Origin: Lysobacter sp. S4-A87
GTDB lineage: Bacteria > Pseudomonadota > Gammaproteobacteria > Xanthomonadales > Xanthomonadaceae
DNA length: 64,000 nucleotides
Assembly: GCF_022637455.1 (NCBI RefSeq)
Contig: NZ_CP093341.1
Span: 1,612,001-1,676,000 of the forward strand
Direction of reading: 5' to 3'
Made by a program: the position numbers and the translations under genes. Positions 34,145-43,047 of this stretch are shown in pieces. The notes under the pieces are model-generated. The model was not told the origin of the DNA and did no database searches. It was given only the letters and a program-made list of their open reading frames with translations. Position 1 is the first letter of the stretch; every line of letters starts with the position of its first letter.

Positions 34145-34978
34145 ATGAGCGAGTCATCCAGCGCCACTGAGTTTCCGTACCTGCACGGGTTTTCGCAGAC
34201 CGAGCAGGCACGCCTGATGAAACAGGCGCGGCTGGCCGAATCGACGATCTTCCACGACATCGACTACAGCGGCGTGCGCCGTCTGCTGGAGATCGGCAGT
34301 GGCGTCGGCGCGCAGACCGAAATCCTGCTGCGCCGTTTCCCGGACCTGCACGCAACCTGCGTCGATCTCAACGAAGCCCAGCTCGGTGCCGCCCGTGTCA
34401 ACCTGGGTTCGATGTCGTGGCTCGAAGGTCGATACGACCTGCACCTGGCCGATGCCACCAATCTGCCGTTCGAGCCGCGCAGCTTCGACGCCGCCTTCCT
34501 GTGCTGGGTGCTCGAGCACGTGCCCTCGCCGGCGCGCGTGCTCAACGAAGTACGGCGCGTACTGGCTCCGGGTGCGCCGGTGTACATCACCGAAGTGATG
34601 AACTCCTCGTTCCTGCTGGACCCGTATTCGCCCAACGTCTGGCGCTACTGGATGGCGTTCAACGATTTCCAGTACGAGAGCGGCGGCGACCCGTTCGTCG
34701 GCGCCAAGCTGGGCAACCTGCTGCTCGCCGGTGGTTTCCGCGATGTCTCCACCGAGGTCAAGACGTTCTACTTCGACAACCGCGAACCGGCGCGACGCAA
34801 GACCATGATCGCGTTCTGGGAAGAGCTGCTGCTGTCGGCTGCCGACCAGTTGATTGCAGCGCAGCGCGTGACGACCGACATCGTCGATGGCATGCGCCGG
34901 GAGATGCACCAGGTGCAGAACGATCCGAACGCTGTCTTCTTCTATGCCTTCGTACAGGCGCGCGCGACCGTGTATTGA
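34145..34978 (+). CDS. class I SAM-dependent methyltransferase
   Basis: This 277-residue protein has motif I LLEIGSGVGAQTEILL, an acidic residue in CVDLNEAQL, LPFEPRSFDAAFLCWVLEHV (motifs II/III) and RRVLAPGAPVYITEV. It is a seven-stranded Rossmann methyltransferase of the UbiE/Methyltransf_11 type. A C-terminal helical extension (about 190-277) is not family-specific. GGAGG lies four bases before the ATG at 34145. The substrate is unknown and nothing in the neighbourhood identifies it. Confidence 0.8.
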   Translation: MSESSSATEFPYLHGFSQTEQARLMKQARLAESTIFHDIDYSGVRRLLEIGSGVGAQTEILLRRFPDLHATCVDLNEAQLGAARVNLGSMSWLEGRYDLHLADATNLPFEPRSFDAAFLCWVLEHVPSPARVLNEVRRVLAPGAPVYITEVMNSSFLLDPYSPNVWRYWMAFNDFQYESGGDPFVGAKLGNLLLAGGFRDVSTEVKTFYFDNREPARRKTMIAFWEELLLSAADQLIAAQRVTTDIVDGMRREMHQVQNDPNAVFFYAFVQARATVY

Positions 34979-35208
34979 CGCGACGTTCATCGATTTCCGA
35001 TGAAACCAATCCGCTGCATGCATACGCGCATTGCATGACGATTGTGCTGCAGTTGTGATTGCGATGAATGGTGCAGGTCGAAAGTCACAGGCCCCTATGG
35101 CCGATGCAATGTGCATCGTCTTTGTTCGACTCTATGCCATGCCGGGGCGTCCCCTACGCGGACCCCGCCGCAACGCCCCGGTGGATCGATCCGATCAGGA
35201 GGCAACTC

Positions 35209-35520
35209 ATGAAAGCGAAGATTGCGTTCATCGCGCTGGCGCTTGCGGCATCGATGCCGGCGTGGGCCGACGAAGACCCCGTACGCGACCTGTCCCAGAT
35301 CAGTGGGCTGAGCGAGCGCAAGGTCCAGATGATCCTCGGCAACCGCACTGCATTCGCGGAATACACCTATACCTACGACCGGGCACTTGAGAAATTCGTG
35401 GATGCCATTGGCCAGGAGAACTATCGCCAGTTGATGAATGGCGAGGCCGTTGCGCTCACCGACAAGCAGGGACGCGTTTACCTCGTCCAGGTGAAGCGCG
35501 ATTTCAAGGGCGCTCTCTGA
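35209..35520 (+). CDS. small secreted hypothetical protein
   Basis: This 103-residue protein has a clear signal peptide (FIALALAASMPAWA, cleavage before DE) and a short mature domain with no Cys: LSQISGLSERKVQMILGNRT, a Tyr-rich EYTYTYDRALEKFVDAIG and a strand KQGRVYLVQVKRDF. CAGGAGG sits seven bases before the ATG. I do not recognise a family. Its size, single domain and lack of neighbours on the same strand suggest an independently controlled periplasmic protein. Confidence 0.6.
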   Translation: MKAKIAFIALALAASMPAWADEDPVRDLSQISGLSERKVQMILGNRTAFAEYTYTYDRALEKFVDAIGQENYRQLMNGEAVALTDKQGRVYLVQVKRDFKGAL

Positions 35521-35675
35521 CTCTCAAGGTCTGAGCCTCACCGTCTGAATTCCCGTTCCAGGTACCACGGGGTCCCCTCAAGGGGATCCGGGTCGGCAAG
35601 TCCCGAGGTGGACAGCCAATGACGTCATCTTCCACTTAAGGGCCGTGTGCGTGTCACGCGGCCCTGGTGGTTTGA

Positions 35676-36803
35676 TCAGCGTCCACCCGTAGCGCCGACT
35701 GCGCTGTCACCGCCGGCCCCTTCAGCGCCGGCCTTTTCGCCGACCGCCGCCCTCACCGAGGGCCGCTCCATCGCCGCGCCGGCGACATCGGCTTCGTTCA
35801 CGGGCGCATTCCAGATCCGCTTCCACATCGCACCGAGCCTGCGACTGGCCTGCCATGGCCATTGCAGCTGCTCGGGAGGCATCTCCTGCCAGGCATCGCC
35901 TTCCCGCCGTGCGACGGCGAAGCGGAAGCTGTAGTCGGGTTCGGCGCCCATGCGCAGGTCCGACAGCACCAGTCGGCCTTCGCGCTCCTGCGCTTTCATG
36001 AATCCGCGATTGAACCAGTTCAGGCGCTGCACGCTGGGATAGTCGAAGACCTGGGCCAGCGCCTGCACGTCTGACGGGTATTCGCGCAGGTGCATCGGCC
36101 CACTGTCTGCCACCAGCGAGCGCTCGCCTTCGACAAATCCTTCCGGCGTCATCGCCACCACCCGCCACAGCAGGATGTTGAATGGCATCGGCACGGAGAA
36201 GCGCGGCGCGTTCTCGAGGTTGTGGGCGGCCAGCGCGCGCTCGGCCTCGTGCTCGACCTGCTGCTTGGCCCACAGGGACGCCCCGAGGTAGGCCGTGCTC
36301 AGCGCCAGTCCCGCCAGCAGCGCCGGCTGCACGATCGGCCGCTCGCGCCAGCACCAGGCGATGACGCATGCCAGCAGCAGCCAGATCGTGTACAGCGGAT
36401 CGATGATGAACACGCTCGACCACATCACCGGCCTGAACGGCAGCGGCCAGAGCAGTTGCGTGCCGTAGACGGTGAACGCGTCCAGCAGCGGATGCGTGGT
36501 CAACGCAAGCGCGATCGCCCAGAACCAGCGGCGCGGTGCTTGCGCCACGCGACCGCCGCGCCCGCGGAACCAGGCCCAGATCGCCCAAGCGACGAACGGC
36601 AGCACCAGCAACGAGTGACTCAGGCTGCGGTGCCAGGTCATGCGCTCGACCGGATCGCTGGTCAGCAGGTTCACCGGCAGCACGTCGAGGTCGGGCAAGG
36701 TGCCCAGTGCCGCTCCGACCAGCAGCGCGGCGCGCCGGTGTTGGGGCGGTGCGATGGCGGCCGCGATGGCCGCGCCGAGCACGATCTGGGTCAGTGAGTC
36801 CAT
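35676..36803 (-). CDS. YdjM-type LexA-regulated metal-dependent membrane hydrolase
   Basis: This 375-residue protein has MDSLTQIVLGAAIAAAIAP and three or four membrane helices in its N-terminal half, with HxxxH-type metal residues in TWHRSLSHSLLVLPF and HPLLDAF. The family is annotated as inner-membrane metal-dependent hydrolase (YdjM/YbcI, DUF457-like). The C-terminal 150 residues are a soluble domain, partly Ala-rich at the end. In Escherichia coli YdjM is SOS-induced; no LexA box was identified here. Substrate unknown. Confidence 0.75.
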   Translation of the reverse strand: MDSLTQIVLGAAIAAAIAPPQHRRAALLVGAALGTLPDLDVLPVNLLTSDPVERMTWHRSLSHSLLVLPFVAWAIWAWFRGRGGRVAQAPRRWFWAIALALTTHPLLDAFTVYGTQLLWPLPFRPVMWSSVFIIDPLYTIWLLLACVIAWCWRERPIVQPALLAGLALSTAYLGASLWAKQQVEHEAERALAAHNLENAPRFSVPMPFNILLWRVVAMTPEGFVEGERSLVADSGPMHLREYPSDVQALAQVFDYPSVQRLNWFNRGFMKAQEREGRLVLSDLRMGAEPDYSFRFAVARREGDAWQEMPPEQLQWPWQASRRLGAMWKRIWNAPVNEADVAGAAMERPSVRAAVGEKAGAEGAGGDSAVGATGGR

Positions 36804-36863
36804 CCGCCGATGCTAGCAGCGGTCCGCGCGGCGCAGCCGTGTCACCGGTCGCGTCACGGCCAG

Positions 36864-37688
36864 TCAGGCAGCGCGCGGCTGCTCCGGTTGCGCCAGCGGC
36901 TGCGGCAACGGCGCGCACACCGCCAGCGTCTCGCCGGTGTGCGACAGCAGGCGCAGGGTGCCGTCGGGGTCCTCGGCCAGCGCCGTCAGGCTCTCGACCC
37001 AGTCGCCATCGTTGGCGTACAGCCGCCCATCGCGCTCGAACAGCCCGGCGCGATGGATGTGGCCGCAGATCACGCCATCGAGCCCCCGCCGCGCGGCGTC
37101 GTCCAGGCCCGCCTGCACGAAACGTTCGATGTAGCGCTCGGCGGCGCCGCTTTGCCGCTTCAGGAATTCCGACAACGACCAGTAGCGCTGGCCGAAGTGG
37201 CGGCGCACGCGGTTGAGCCACTGGTTGCCGGTGAGGATGCGGTAGTAGAGCCAGTCGCCGAATCTTTCCTGCAGGCCACCGAAATGGGTCACGCCGTCGT
37301 AGTCGTCACCGTGGGTGACCAGCAGGCGGCGGCCGTCGGCGGTGACATGGATCGCGCGGCGGCGCACGGTCATGCGCGGCAATGTCAGGCCGCAGAAGCG
37401 GCGGATCGGACGGTCGTGGTTGCCCGGCACGTACACCAGCTCGGTGCCGGCGCGGCGCAGGGCATGCAGCGCTTCGATCACGCGGTTGTGGGCACTGCCC
37501 CAGCTCGGCCGGCGCTGCGCCATCCACCACAGGTCGACGATGTCACCGACCAGGTACAGCCGGTCGCAACGAAGCCCGCCCAGGAAGTCGGCGAACTCGG
37601 CGGCATGGCAGTGTTTGGAACCCAGGTGGACATCGGACACGAAGACCGCGCGGCGGCGCAAAGGCAGCGCGGTCGGCGCCGGTGTCAT
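36864..37688 (-). CDS. LpxH-like metallophosphoesterase
   Basis: This 274-residue calcineurin-like phosphoesterase has the metal-binding motifs SDVHLGSKH, VGDIVDLWW, VPGNHDRPI, THGDDYDG and GHIHRAG in order. The sequence DLWW and the overall length place it near the UDP-2,3-diacylglucosamine pyrophosphatase (LpxH/COG2908) group. True LpxH has a slightly different cap, so lipid A synthesis is only a possibility. Its start overlaps the stop of the two-domain acyltransferase (ATGA), so the two are coupled and may act on the same lipid. Confidence 0.75.
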   Translation of the reverse strand: MTPAPTALPLRRRAVFVSDVHLGSKHCHAAEFADFLGGLRCDRLYLVGDIVDLWWMAQRRPSWGSAHNRVIEALHALRRAGTELVYVPGNHDRPIRRFCGLTLPRMTVRRRAIHVTADGRRLLVTHGDDYDGVTHFGGLQERFGDWLYYRILTGNQWLNRVRRHFGQRYWSLSEFLKRQSGAAERYIERFVQAGLDDAARRGLDGVICGHIHRAGLFERDGRLYANDGDWVESLTALAEDPDGTLRLLSHTGETLAVCAPLPQPLAQPEQPRAA

Positions 37689-39439
37689 CCGCCAGCTTCC
37701 GTCATGGCGGGGGCCGCGGGGCAATGGCCGCCGAGGTAGCGCTCGCGCTTCTTCGGTCGCAGCAGTTGCAGGTCGACCTCGATCAGGCCATCGACCGCAT
37801 CGCTGAAGGCCGGATCGACCCCGAACGCCAGGAAGCGCGCACCCCCGGGTTCGCACAGGTCGGTGTACTGCTTGTAAAGCATCGGCAGGGTCGCGCCGAG
37901 CGCGTCGAGATTGGCCCTGAGCACGCGGAAAGCGGTGGCGGCGTCGACGGCATCGAACTGCGGTGGCGCGGCCCGGTAGGCAAACGGCTGCTTCGACACC
38001 GCGTCAGCGTGGCCGCAACCGTAATAGCGCGCGTAGTAGGCGACGATCTGTTCGCGCGCCTGTTCGGGCAATGCCGCGCTGATGGACACCGGCCCGAACA
38101 GGTAGCGCACGTTGCGGTGACGGGCCAGGTAGGCGCCGATGCCCTGCCACAGGTAGTCGATGCTGCGGCTGCCCCAGTAGTCCGGGGTGACGAAACTGCG
38201 GCCGAGCTCCATGCCCTGGGCGATGCGCGGAATGGCGTCGTCGGCGTAGCGGAACAGCGAGGCGGTGTAGAGCCCGGCCAGGCCGCGTTCGGCCAGCACG
38301 GTGGCGCCGCGGGCGACGCGGTAGGCACCGGCGATGCGCCCGGCCTCGTCATCCCACAGCACGATATGGTCGTACCAGCTGTCGTAGAGGTCGACGTCGA
38401 GGCGCTGGCCGGTGCCCTCGCCGACCGCGCGGAAGGTGACCTCGCGCAGGCGCCCTATCTCCTGCAGCAGCGCCGAACCGGCGGCCAGGCGCCCGCAACG
38501 GATCTGCTTGCCGTCGAGCGTGCGTCCAAGCAGCTGCAGCGACTCCACGCCGGCACGCACCAGACGCGGCTCGATCGCTTCGATCAGCGGCTCGGGGCTG
38601 CCCGGTGCCGCGATCGCGCTTGCCAGCTCGACCGCGCTGCGGCGATGGCCGTGGCCGAGCGCGAAGAGCTCGTGCCTCACCTGGCGCAGCAGCCGCTCAG
38701 GATCGCCGTCAGGCGCCAGCGTCAGCGGCGTTCCGATGCGCAGCGAGACGCGATGCGCGCGGCGGGCAAACATCTCGCGCGCCAGCAGTGCCGTGCCGAC
38801 TGGCTTGAACAGCGCCGATGCTCCGTAGAACAGCGCCGAGTTGCGGGCCTCGATCCGCACCGGCAGCACCGGCGCGCCGCTGGCGCGGGCGAAGCGCAGG
38901 AAGCCGCGGCGCCAGCGTCCGTCGGTCACGCCGTTCAGGCCCAGCCGGGCGACTTCGCCGGCGGGGAAGACGATCACGCACTGTTCGCCCTTGAGCGCGT
39001 CGTCGATCGCTTGCAGGCTCGCCGGGCTCGGCCGGCCGCCCAGGATGCGCACCGGCAGCAGCAGTCCCGACAGCGGCTCCAGCGCCGACAGCAGGTCGTT
39101 GGCGACGATCTTCACGTCGTGGCGCACGCGCCCGACCAGGTCCAGCAGCGCCAGTGCATCGATCGCCCCGGAAGGGTGGTTGGCGACGATCAGCAGGCGG
39201 CCGCTGGCCGGGATGCGCGAGATTTCCAGCGGATCGGCCAGATAGCGGACCTGCAGGTGGTCCAGGCCGGCGCGGACGAAATCAAAATCGCGCAGGTGGC
39301 CGTTGGCGTGCAGGAAGGCCGCGATCTGGTCGAACCGCGACCAGCGCCCGAGCGTGCGCAGCAACGGCCGCGCGATCGACGCACGGCGGCCATTGAACCA
39401 GTGCGGAAAGCGTTCCTGCAGGCGGCGCTCGAGCGGCAT
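37685..39439 (-). CDS. two-domain acyltransferase (lysophospholipid acyltransferase + GNAT), OlsF-like ornithine-lipid synthase candidate
   Basis: This 584-residue protein has an N-terminal PlsC/OlsA-type acyltransferase (about 60-270) with HPSGAID (H88...D94), SLQAIDDALKGEQCVIVFPAGEVAR and VPVRIEARNS-like sites. Its C-terminal half (about 300-560) is of the hemolysin/GNAT (OlsB, COG3176) type: VDLYDSWYDHIVLWDDEAGRIAGAYR, SLFRYADDAIPRI, ELGRSFVTPDYWGSRSIDYLWQGIGAYLARHRNVRYLFGPVSIS. The same two activities are fused in OlsF, which makes ornithine lipids by N- then O-acylation. The domain order fits. The substrate could instead be another amino acid or a phospholipid. It is the first gene of a two-gene unit with the LpxH-like gene. 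Confidence 0.75.
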   Translation of the reverse strand: MPLERRLQERFPHWFNGRRASIARPLLRTLGRWSRFDQIAAFLHANGHLRDFDFVRAGLDHLQVRYLADPLEISRIPASGRLLIVANHPSGAIDALALLDLVGRVRHDVKIVANDLLSALEPLSGLLLPVRILGGRPSPASLQAIDDALKGEQCVIVFPAGEVARLGLNGVTDGRWRRGFLRFARASGAPVLPVRIEARNSALFYGASALFKPVGTALLAREMFARRAHRVSLRIGTPLTLAPDGDPERLLRQVRHELFALGHGHRRSAVELASAIAAPGSPEPLIEAIEPRLVRAGVESLQLLGRTLDGKQIRCGRLAAGSALLQEIGRLREVTFRAVGEGTGQRLDVDLYDSWYDHIVLWDDEAGRIAGAYRVARGATVLAERGLAGLYTASLFRYADDAIPRIAQGMELGRSFVTPDYWGSRSIDYLWQGIGAYLARHRNVRYLFGPVSISAALPEQAREQIVAYYARYYGCGHADAVSKQPFAYRAAPPQFDAVDAATAFRVLRANLDALGATLPMLYKQYTDLCEPGGARFLAFGVDPAFSDAVDGLIEVDLQLLRPKKRERYLGGHCPAAPAMTEAGG

Positions 39440-39653
39440 CGGAGGTCACGGCTCGCCCCGACGGGGCGTCTCGCCGCGCAGCCTGCGTCGCCGCGGCGAC
39501 AGCGACGTGGCGGAATAGGGTCAATCCCGTGACAAGGCTGGCAGGCCGAAATTAACTCTCAGCCAACACCTGAATGACGCACAATGCGCCGACCCGGCCA
39601 AGCCTGTATCATGCGCGGCCATCCTTTCATCCGAATACGGGGATAAAGCCTCG

Positions 39654-40877
39654 ATGTCCAGCTACCTCTTCACCTCCGAGTCGGTCTCCGAAGGCCATCC
39701 GGACAAGATTGCCGACCAGATCTCCGATGCCGTCCTCGATGCCATCCTGGCCCAGGACAAGCGTGCGCGCGTGGCGTGCGAGACGATGGTGAAGACCGGC
39801 GCGGCGATCGTCGCCGGCGAGGTCACCACCAACGCGTGGGTCGACATCGAGGCGCTTGCGCGCAAGGTCATCAACGACATTGGCTACAACAATTCCAACG
39901 TCGGCTTCGACGGCCACACCTGCGCGATCATCAACATGCTCGGCAAGCAGTCGCCGGACATCGCCGCCGGCGTCGACCGCAAGAAGCCGGAAGAACAGGG
40001 CGCTGGCGACCAGGGCCTGATGTTCGGCTACGCCTGCAACGAAGCCCCGGAGTTCATGCCGGCGCCGATTTACTACTCGCACCGCCTGGTCGAGCAGCAG
40101 GCCAAGATCCGCAAGAAGAAGAACTCACCGCTGCCGTGGCTGCGTCCTGACGCGAAGTCGCAGGTGACCCTGCGCTACGACGCCAACCACAACGTGGCCG
40201 GCCTCGATGCGGTGGTCCTGTCGACCCAGCACGATCCGGGCATCAAGCAGAAGGACCTGATCGAGGGCGTGTACGAGCACGTGCTCAAGCCGGTGCTGCC
40301 GAAGAAGTGGCTCGAGTCGCTGCCGAAGAACAAGATCCACATCAACCCGACGGGCATCTTCGTGATCGGTGGTCCGGTTGGCGATTGCGGCCTGACCGGT
40401 CGCAAGATCATCGTCGACAGCTACGGCGGCATGGCCCGTCACGGTGGTGGTGCGTTCTCGGGCAAGGATCCGTCCAAGGTCGATCGTTCCGCTGCGTACG
40501 CTGCGCGTTACGTCGCCAAGAACATCGTCGCTGCCGGTCTGGCCGACAAGTGCGAGGTGCAGGTCTCCTACGCGATCGGCGTGGCCGAGCCGACGTCGAT
40601 CTCGGTCACCACGTTCGGCACCGGCAAGATTCCGGACGACAAGATCGAGAAGCTGATCCGCAAGCACTTCGATCTGCGTCCGTACGGCATCGTGAAGATG
40701 CTCGACCTGATCCATCCGGTCTACCAGGAAACCGCTGCCTACGGCCACTTCGGCCGCAAGCCGCACGAGGTGACCTACGTCGACGGCGCCGGCAAGAAGC
40801 ACACCGCGACCGCTTTCTCCTGGGAGAAGACGGACAAGGCCGAAGACCTGCGCAAGGATGCTGGCCTGAAGAAGTAA
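39654..40877 (+). CDS. metK: S-adenosylmethionine synthetase
   Basis: This 407-residue protein has the family motifs [46 protein letters not shown] (ATP/Mg-binding), [24 protein letters not shown] and [19 protein letters not shown]. It makes the methyl donor SAM from methionine and ATP. The length is near the usual 384-405. It begins a metK-ahcY-metF block of the methyl cycle. A strong intrinsic terminator follows, so ahcY is transcribed separately. Confidence 0.98.
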   Translation: MSSYLFTSESVSEGHPDKIADQISDAVLDAILAQDKRARVACETMVKTGAAIVAGEVTTNAWVDIEALARKVINDIGYNNSNVGFDGHTCAIINMLGKQSPDIAAGVDRKKPEEQGAGDQGLMFGYACNEAPEFMPAPIYYSHRLVEQQAKIRKKKNSPLPWLRPDAKSQVTLRYDANHNVAGLDAVVLSTQHDPGIKQKDLIEGVYEHVLKPVLPKKWLESLPKNKIHINPTGIFVIGGPVGDCGLTGRKIIVDSYGGMARHGGGAFSGKDPSKVDRSAAYAARYVAKNIVAAGLADKCEVQVSYAIGVAEPTSISVTTFGTGKIPDDKIEKLIRKHFDLRPYGIVKMLDLIHPVYQETAAYGHFGRKPHEVTYVDGAGKKHTATAFSWEKTDKAEDLRKDAGLKK

Positions 40878-40885
40878 GTCTGTCG

Positions 40886-40909
40886 CACTCTCCTGCTGCG
40901 GGAGAGTGC
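40886..40909 (+). repeat. hairpin after metK
   Basis: GCACTCTCC and GGGAGAGTGC pair around a six-base loop, 8 bases after the metK stop. No T-run follows; it may protect the 3' end. Confidence 0.6.
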
Positions 40910-40920
40910 TTGGATACGGG

Positions 40921-40951
40921 AAACGGACCGCACTGCGGTCCGTTTCTTTTT
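40921..40951 (+). terminator. Rho-independent terminator of metK
   Basis: AAACGGACCGC (40921-40931) pairs perfectly with GCGGTCCGTTT (40935-40945) around ACT and is followed by CTTTTT. Confidence 0.92.
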
Positions 40952-41039
40952 GCGGGATCGGTGGCAGCGGGCAACGTCCATGGATTCCCCCCTCAGCGGG
41001 AATGACGGCTTCCGGACGGAGACCACGCAATACAGCGCC

Positions 41040-41163
41040 GAAGGGGCGTTCGCCGGGTCGGGGATTGCTCCGCAGCGGGACATGGATGTCCCGCGCCCCG
41101 CCTTCGGACAGGATGTCCGACGAAGGGGCGGAGCAATCCCCGGCCCGGCGGACGACGCCCTTC
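41040..41163. repeat. nested palindromic element upstream of ahcY
   Basis: The outer arms (41052-41073 and 41128-41150) share CGGGGATTGCTCCGC and its complement. Inside are a perfect GCGGGACAT/ATGTCCCGC hairpin (41075-41094) and a CGCCCC...GGGGCG hairpin (41094-41130) enclosing CGGACA/TGTCCG. The whole could form a four-stem cruciform. Confidence 0.75.
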
Positions 41164-41221
41164 CGAAGGCATCACGCACCACGGGCTGCTACGGGTTCAT
41201 CCACTCGCAACCTCAACCAGC

Positions 41222-41227
41222 TAAAAT
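41222..41227 (+). promoter_or_regulatory. -10 box of ahcY transcript
   Basis: TAAAAT would start transcription just before the SAH riboswitch. The -35 region is weak. Confidence 0.45.
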
Positions 41228-41236
41228 GACCCGCCT

Positions 41237-41310
41237 CGCCGAGGGGCGCTGCAAGTCCGGGCAATCCGGAATCAGGCTCGGCGGGACGCAACACGCACAA
41301 CGGCGCCCGG
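41237..41310 (+). promoter_or_regulatory. S-adenosylhomocysteine (SAH) riboswitch
   Basis: P1 is CGCCGAG (41237-41243) with CTCGGCG (41277-41283). The conserved GAGGGGCGCTGC core is at 41241-41252, the internal hairpin TCCGG/CCGGA is at 41256-41270, and the pseudoknot GGGCGC (41244-41249) pairs with GCGCCC (41303-41308). These are all class landmarks. SAH binding switches on ahcY, which removes SAH, the product and inhibitor of methyltransferases. Confidence 0.95.
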
Positions 41311-41357
41311 TTTGGCAGGCCACATGCCTGCCCTCACCCAAAAACCGGAGCTTCACA

Positions 41358-42803
41358 ATGAATGCCGTAGCAAAGACCTTCTCCACCGAAGGCGACTACA
41401 AGGTCGCCGACATCTCCCTGGCCGACTGGGGCCGCAAGGAGATCGACATCGCCGAGCACGAAATGCCGGGCCTGATGTCCATCCGCAAGAAGTACGCCGC
41501 CACCGCAACGCTCAAGGGCGTGCGCGTGACCGGCTCGCTGCACATGACCATCCAGACCGCCGTGCTGATCGAGACCCTGCGTGACCTCGGCGCCGACGTG
41601 CGCTGGGCCTCGTGCAACATCTTCTCGACCCAGGACCACGCCGCCGCAGCGATCGCCGCCAGCGGCACCCCGGTGTTCGCCTGGAAGGGCGAATCGCTGG
41701 AAGAGTATTGGGACTGCACCCTGGCCGCACTGACCTTCCCGGGTTCGGGCGCCGACAAGTACCTCGGCCCGCAGCTCGTCGTCGACGACGGCGGCGACGT
41801 CACCCTGCTGATCCACAAGGGCTATGAGCTCGAGAACGGCAGCGACTGGGTCAACACCGCCTCGGGCAACCACGAAGAACAGGTCATCAAGGACCTGCTC
41901 AAGCGCGTCCACGCCGAGCGTCCGGGCTTCTGGCACACCGTCGTGCGCGACTGGAAGGGCGTCTCGGAAGAGACCACCACCGGCGTCCACCGCCTGTACC
42001 AGCTGGCCGAAGCCGGCTCGCTGCTGGTGCCGGCGATCAACGTCAACGACTCGGTCACCAAGTCCAAGTTCGACAACCTCTACGGCTGCCGCGAGTCGCT
42101 GGCCGACGGCCTCAAGCGCGCGATGGACGTGATGCTGGCCGGCAAGGTTGCCGTGGTCTGTGGTTACGGCGACGTCGGCAAGGGCTCGGCGCACTCGCTG
42201 CGTGCCTACGGCGCGCGCGTGGTCGTCACCGAGATCGATCCGATCAATGCCCTGCAGGCGGCGATGGAAGGCTTCGAGGTCAACACCGTCGAAAGCACGC
42301 TCGGCCGTGGCGACATCTATGTCACCACCACCGGCAACAAGGACGTGCTGACGCTCGAGCACATGTCGCAGATGAAGGACCAGGCGATCGTCTGCAACAT
42401 CGGCCACTTCGACAACGAGATCCAGGTCGACAAGCTCAACGCTTCCGGCGCGGTCCGTCTGAACATCAAGCCGCAGGTCGACAAGTACACCTTCAAGGGT
42501 GGTAGCTCGATCTTCCTGCTGGCCGAAGGCCGCCTGGTGAACCTGGGCTGCGCCACCGGCCACCCGAGCTTCGTCATGTCCAACTCGTTCTCGAACCAGA
42601 CCCTGGCGCAGATCGACCTGTGGGCCAACAAGGACAGCTACGAGCCGAAGGTCTACATCCTGCCCAAGAAGCTCGACGAGGAAGTCGCGCGCCTGCACCT
42701 GGAGAAGATCGGCGTGAAGCTGACCCGCCTGACCGATGACCAGGCCGCCTACCTGGGCGTGTCGGCGGACGGTCCGTACAAGCCGGAGCATTACCGCTAC
42801 TGA
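41358..42803 (+). CDS. ahcY: adenosylhomocysteinase
   Basis: This 481-residue NAD-dependent enzyme hydrolyses S-adenosylhomocysteine to adenosine and homocysteine. Motifs include [58 protein letters not shown], the Rossmann site [16 protein letters not shown] and the closing [14 protein letters not shown] then PYKPEHYRY. The length is that of the bacterial form with a 40-residue insertion. The ATG at 41358 follows the SAH riboswitch. A terminator follows at 42831. Confidence 0.98.
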   Translation: MNAVAKTFSTEGDYKVADISLADWGRKEIDIAEHEMPGLMSIRKKYAATATLKGVRVTGSLHMTIQTAVLIETLRDLGADVRWASCNIFSTQDHAAAAIAASGTPVFAWKGESLEEYWDCTLAALTFPGSGADKYLGPQLVVDDGGDVTLLIHKGYELENGSDWVNTASGNHEEQVIKDLLKRVHAERPGFWHTVVRDWKGVSEETTTGVHRLYQLAEAGSLLVPAINVNDSVTKSKFDNLYGCRESLADGLKRAMDVMLAGKVAVVCGYGDVGKGSAHSLRAYGARVVVTEIDPINALQAAMEGFEVNTVESTLGRGDIYVTTTGNKDVLTLEHMSQMKDQAIVCNIGHFDNEIQVDKLNASGAVRLNIKPQVDKYTFKGGSSIFLLAEGRLVNLGCATGHPSFVMSNSFSNQTLAQIDLWANKDSYEPKVYILPKKLDEEVARLHLEKIGVKLTRLTDDQAAYLGVSADGPYKPEHYRY

Positions 42804-42830
42804 TCGCTTTTCATCGCGATTGGATTTGGG

Positions 42831-42859
42831 GAACGGGCGCTTCGGCGCCCGTTTCTTTA
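42831..42859 (+). terminator. Rho-independent terminator of ahcY
   Basis: AACGGGCGC (42833-42841) pairs with GCGCCCGTT (42846-42854), followed by TCTTT. Confidence 0.9.
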
Positions 42860-42874
42860 TGGCGTTTGTCGCAC

Positions 42875-42903
42875 CCGGGTGCGCTTCGCTTACCCGGGCT
42901 ACG
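42875..42903 (-). repeat. SMAG/REP-like palindromic repeat, copy 6
   Basis: Minus-oriented copy between ahcY and metF; with copy 7 it forms an inverted pair. Confidence 0.85.
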
Positions 42904-42921
42904 TCGGGCTACGTTGGGGCG

Positions 42922-42954
42922 TAGCCCGGGTAAGGCCGCAGGCCGCACCCGGGG
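42922..42954 (+). repeat. SMAG/REP-like palindromic repeat, copy 7
   Basis: Plus-oriented partner of copy 6, 18 bases away; its centre is the GGCCGCAGGCC variant. Confidence 0.8.
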
Positions 42955-43047
42955 ACCGAGAACGTTGGACGATCGAGAATCGCCTGGTTTCCCTCCATCG
43001 CGATAGAGCGATAGACTATGCGCCATCCATTGCACCGGCGGCCATGC

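Noticed and set aside
42831-42954. Riboswitch before metF
   Set aside because: The hairpins are the ahcY terminator and a REP-like inverted pair rather than a known aptamer.
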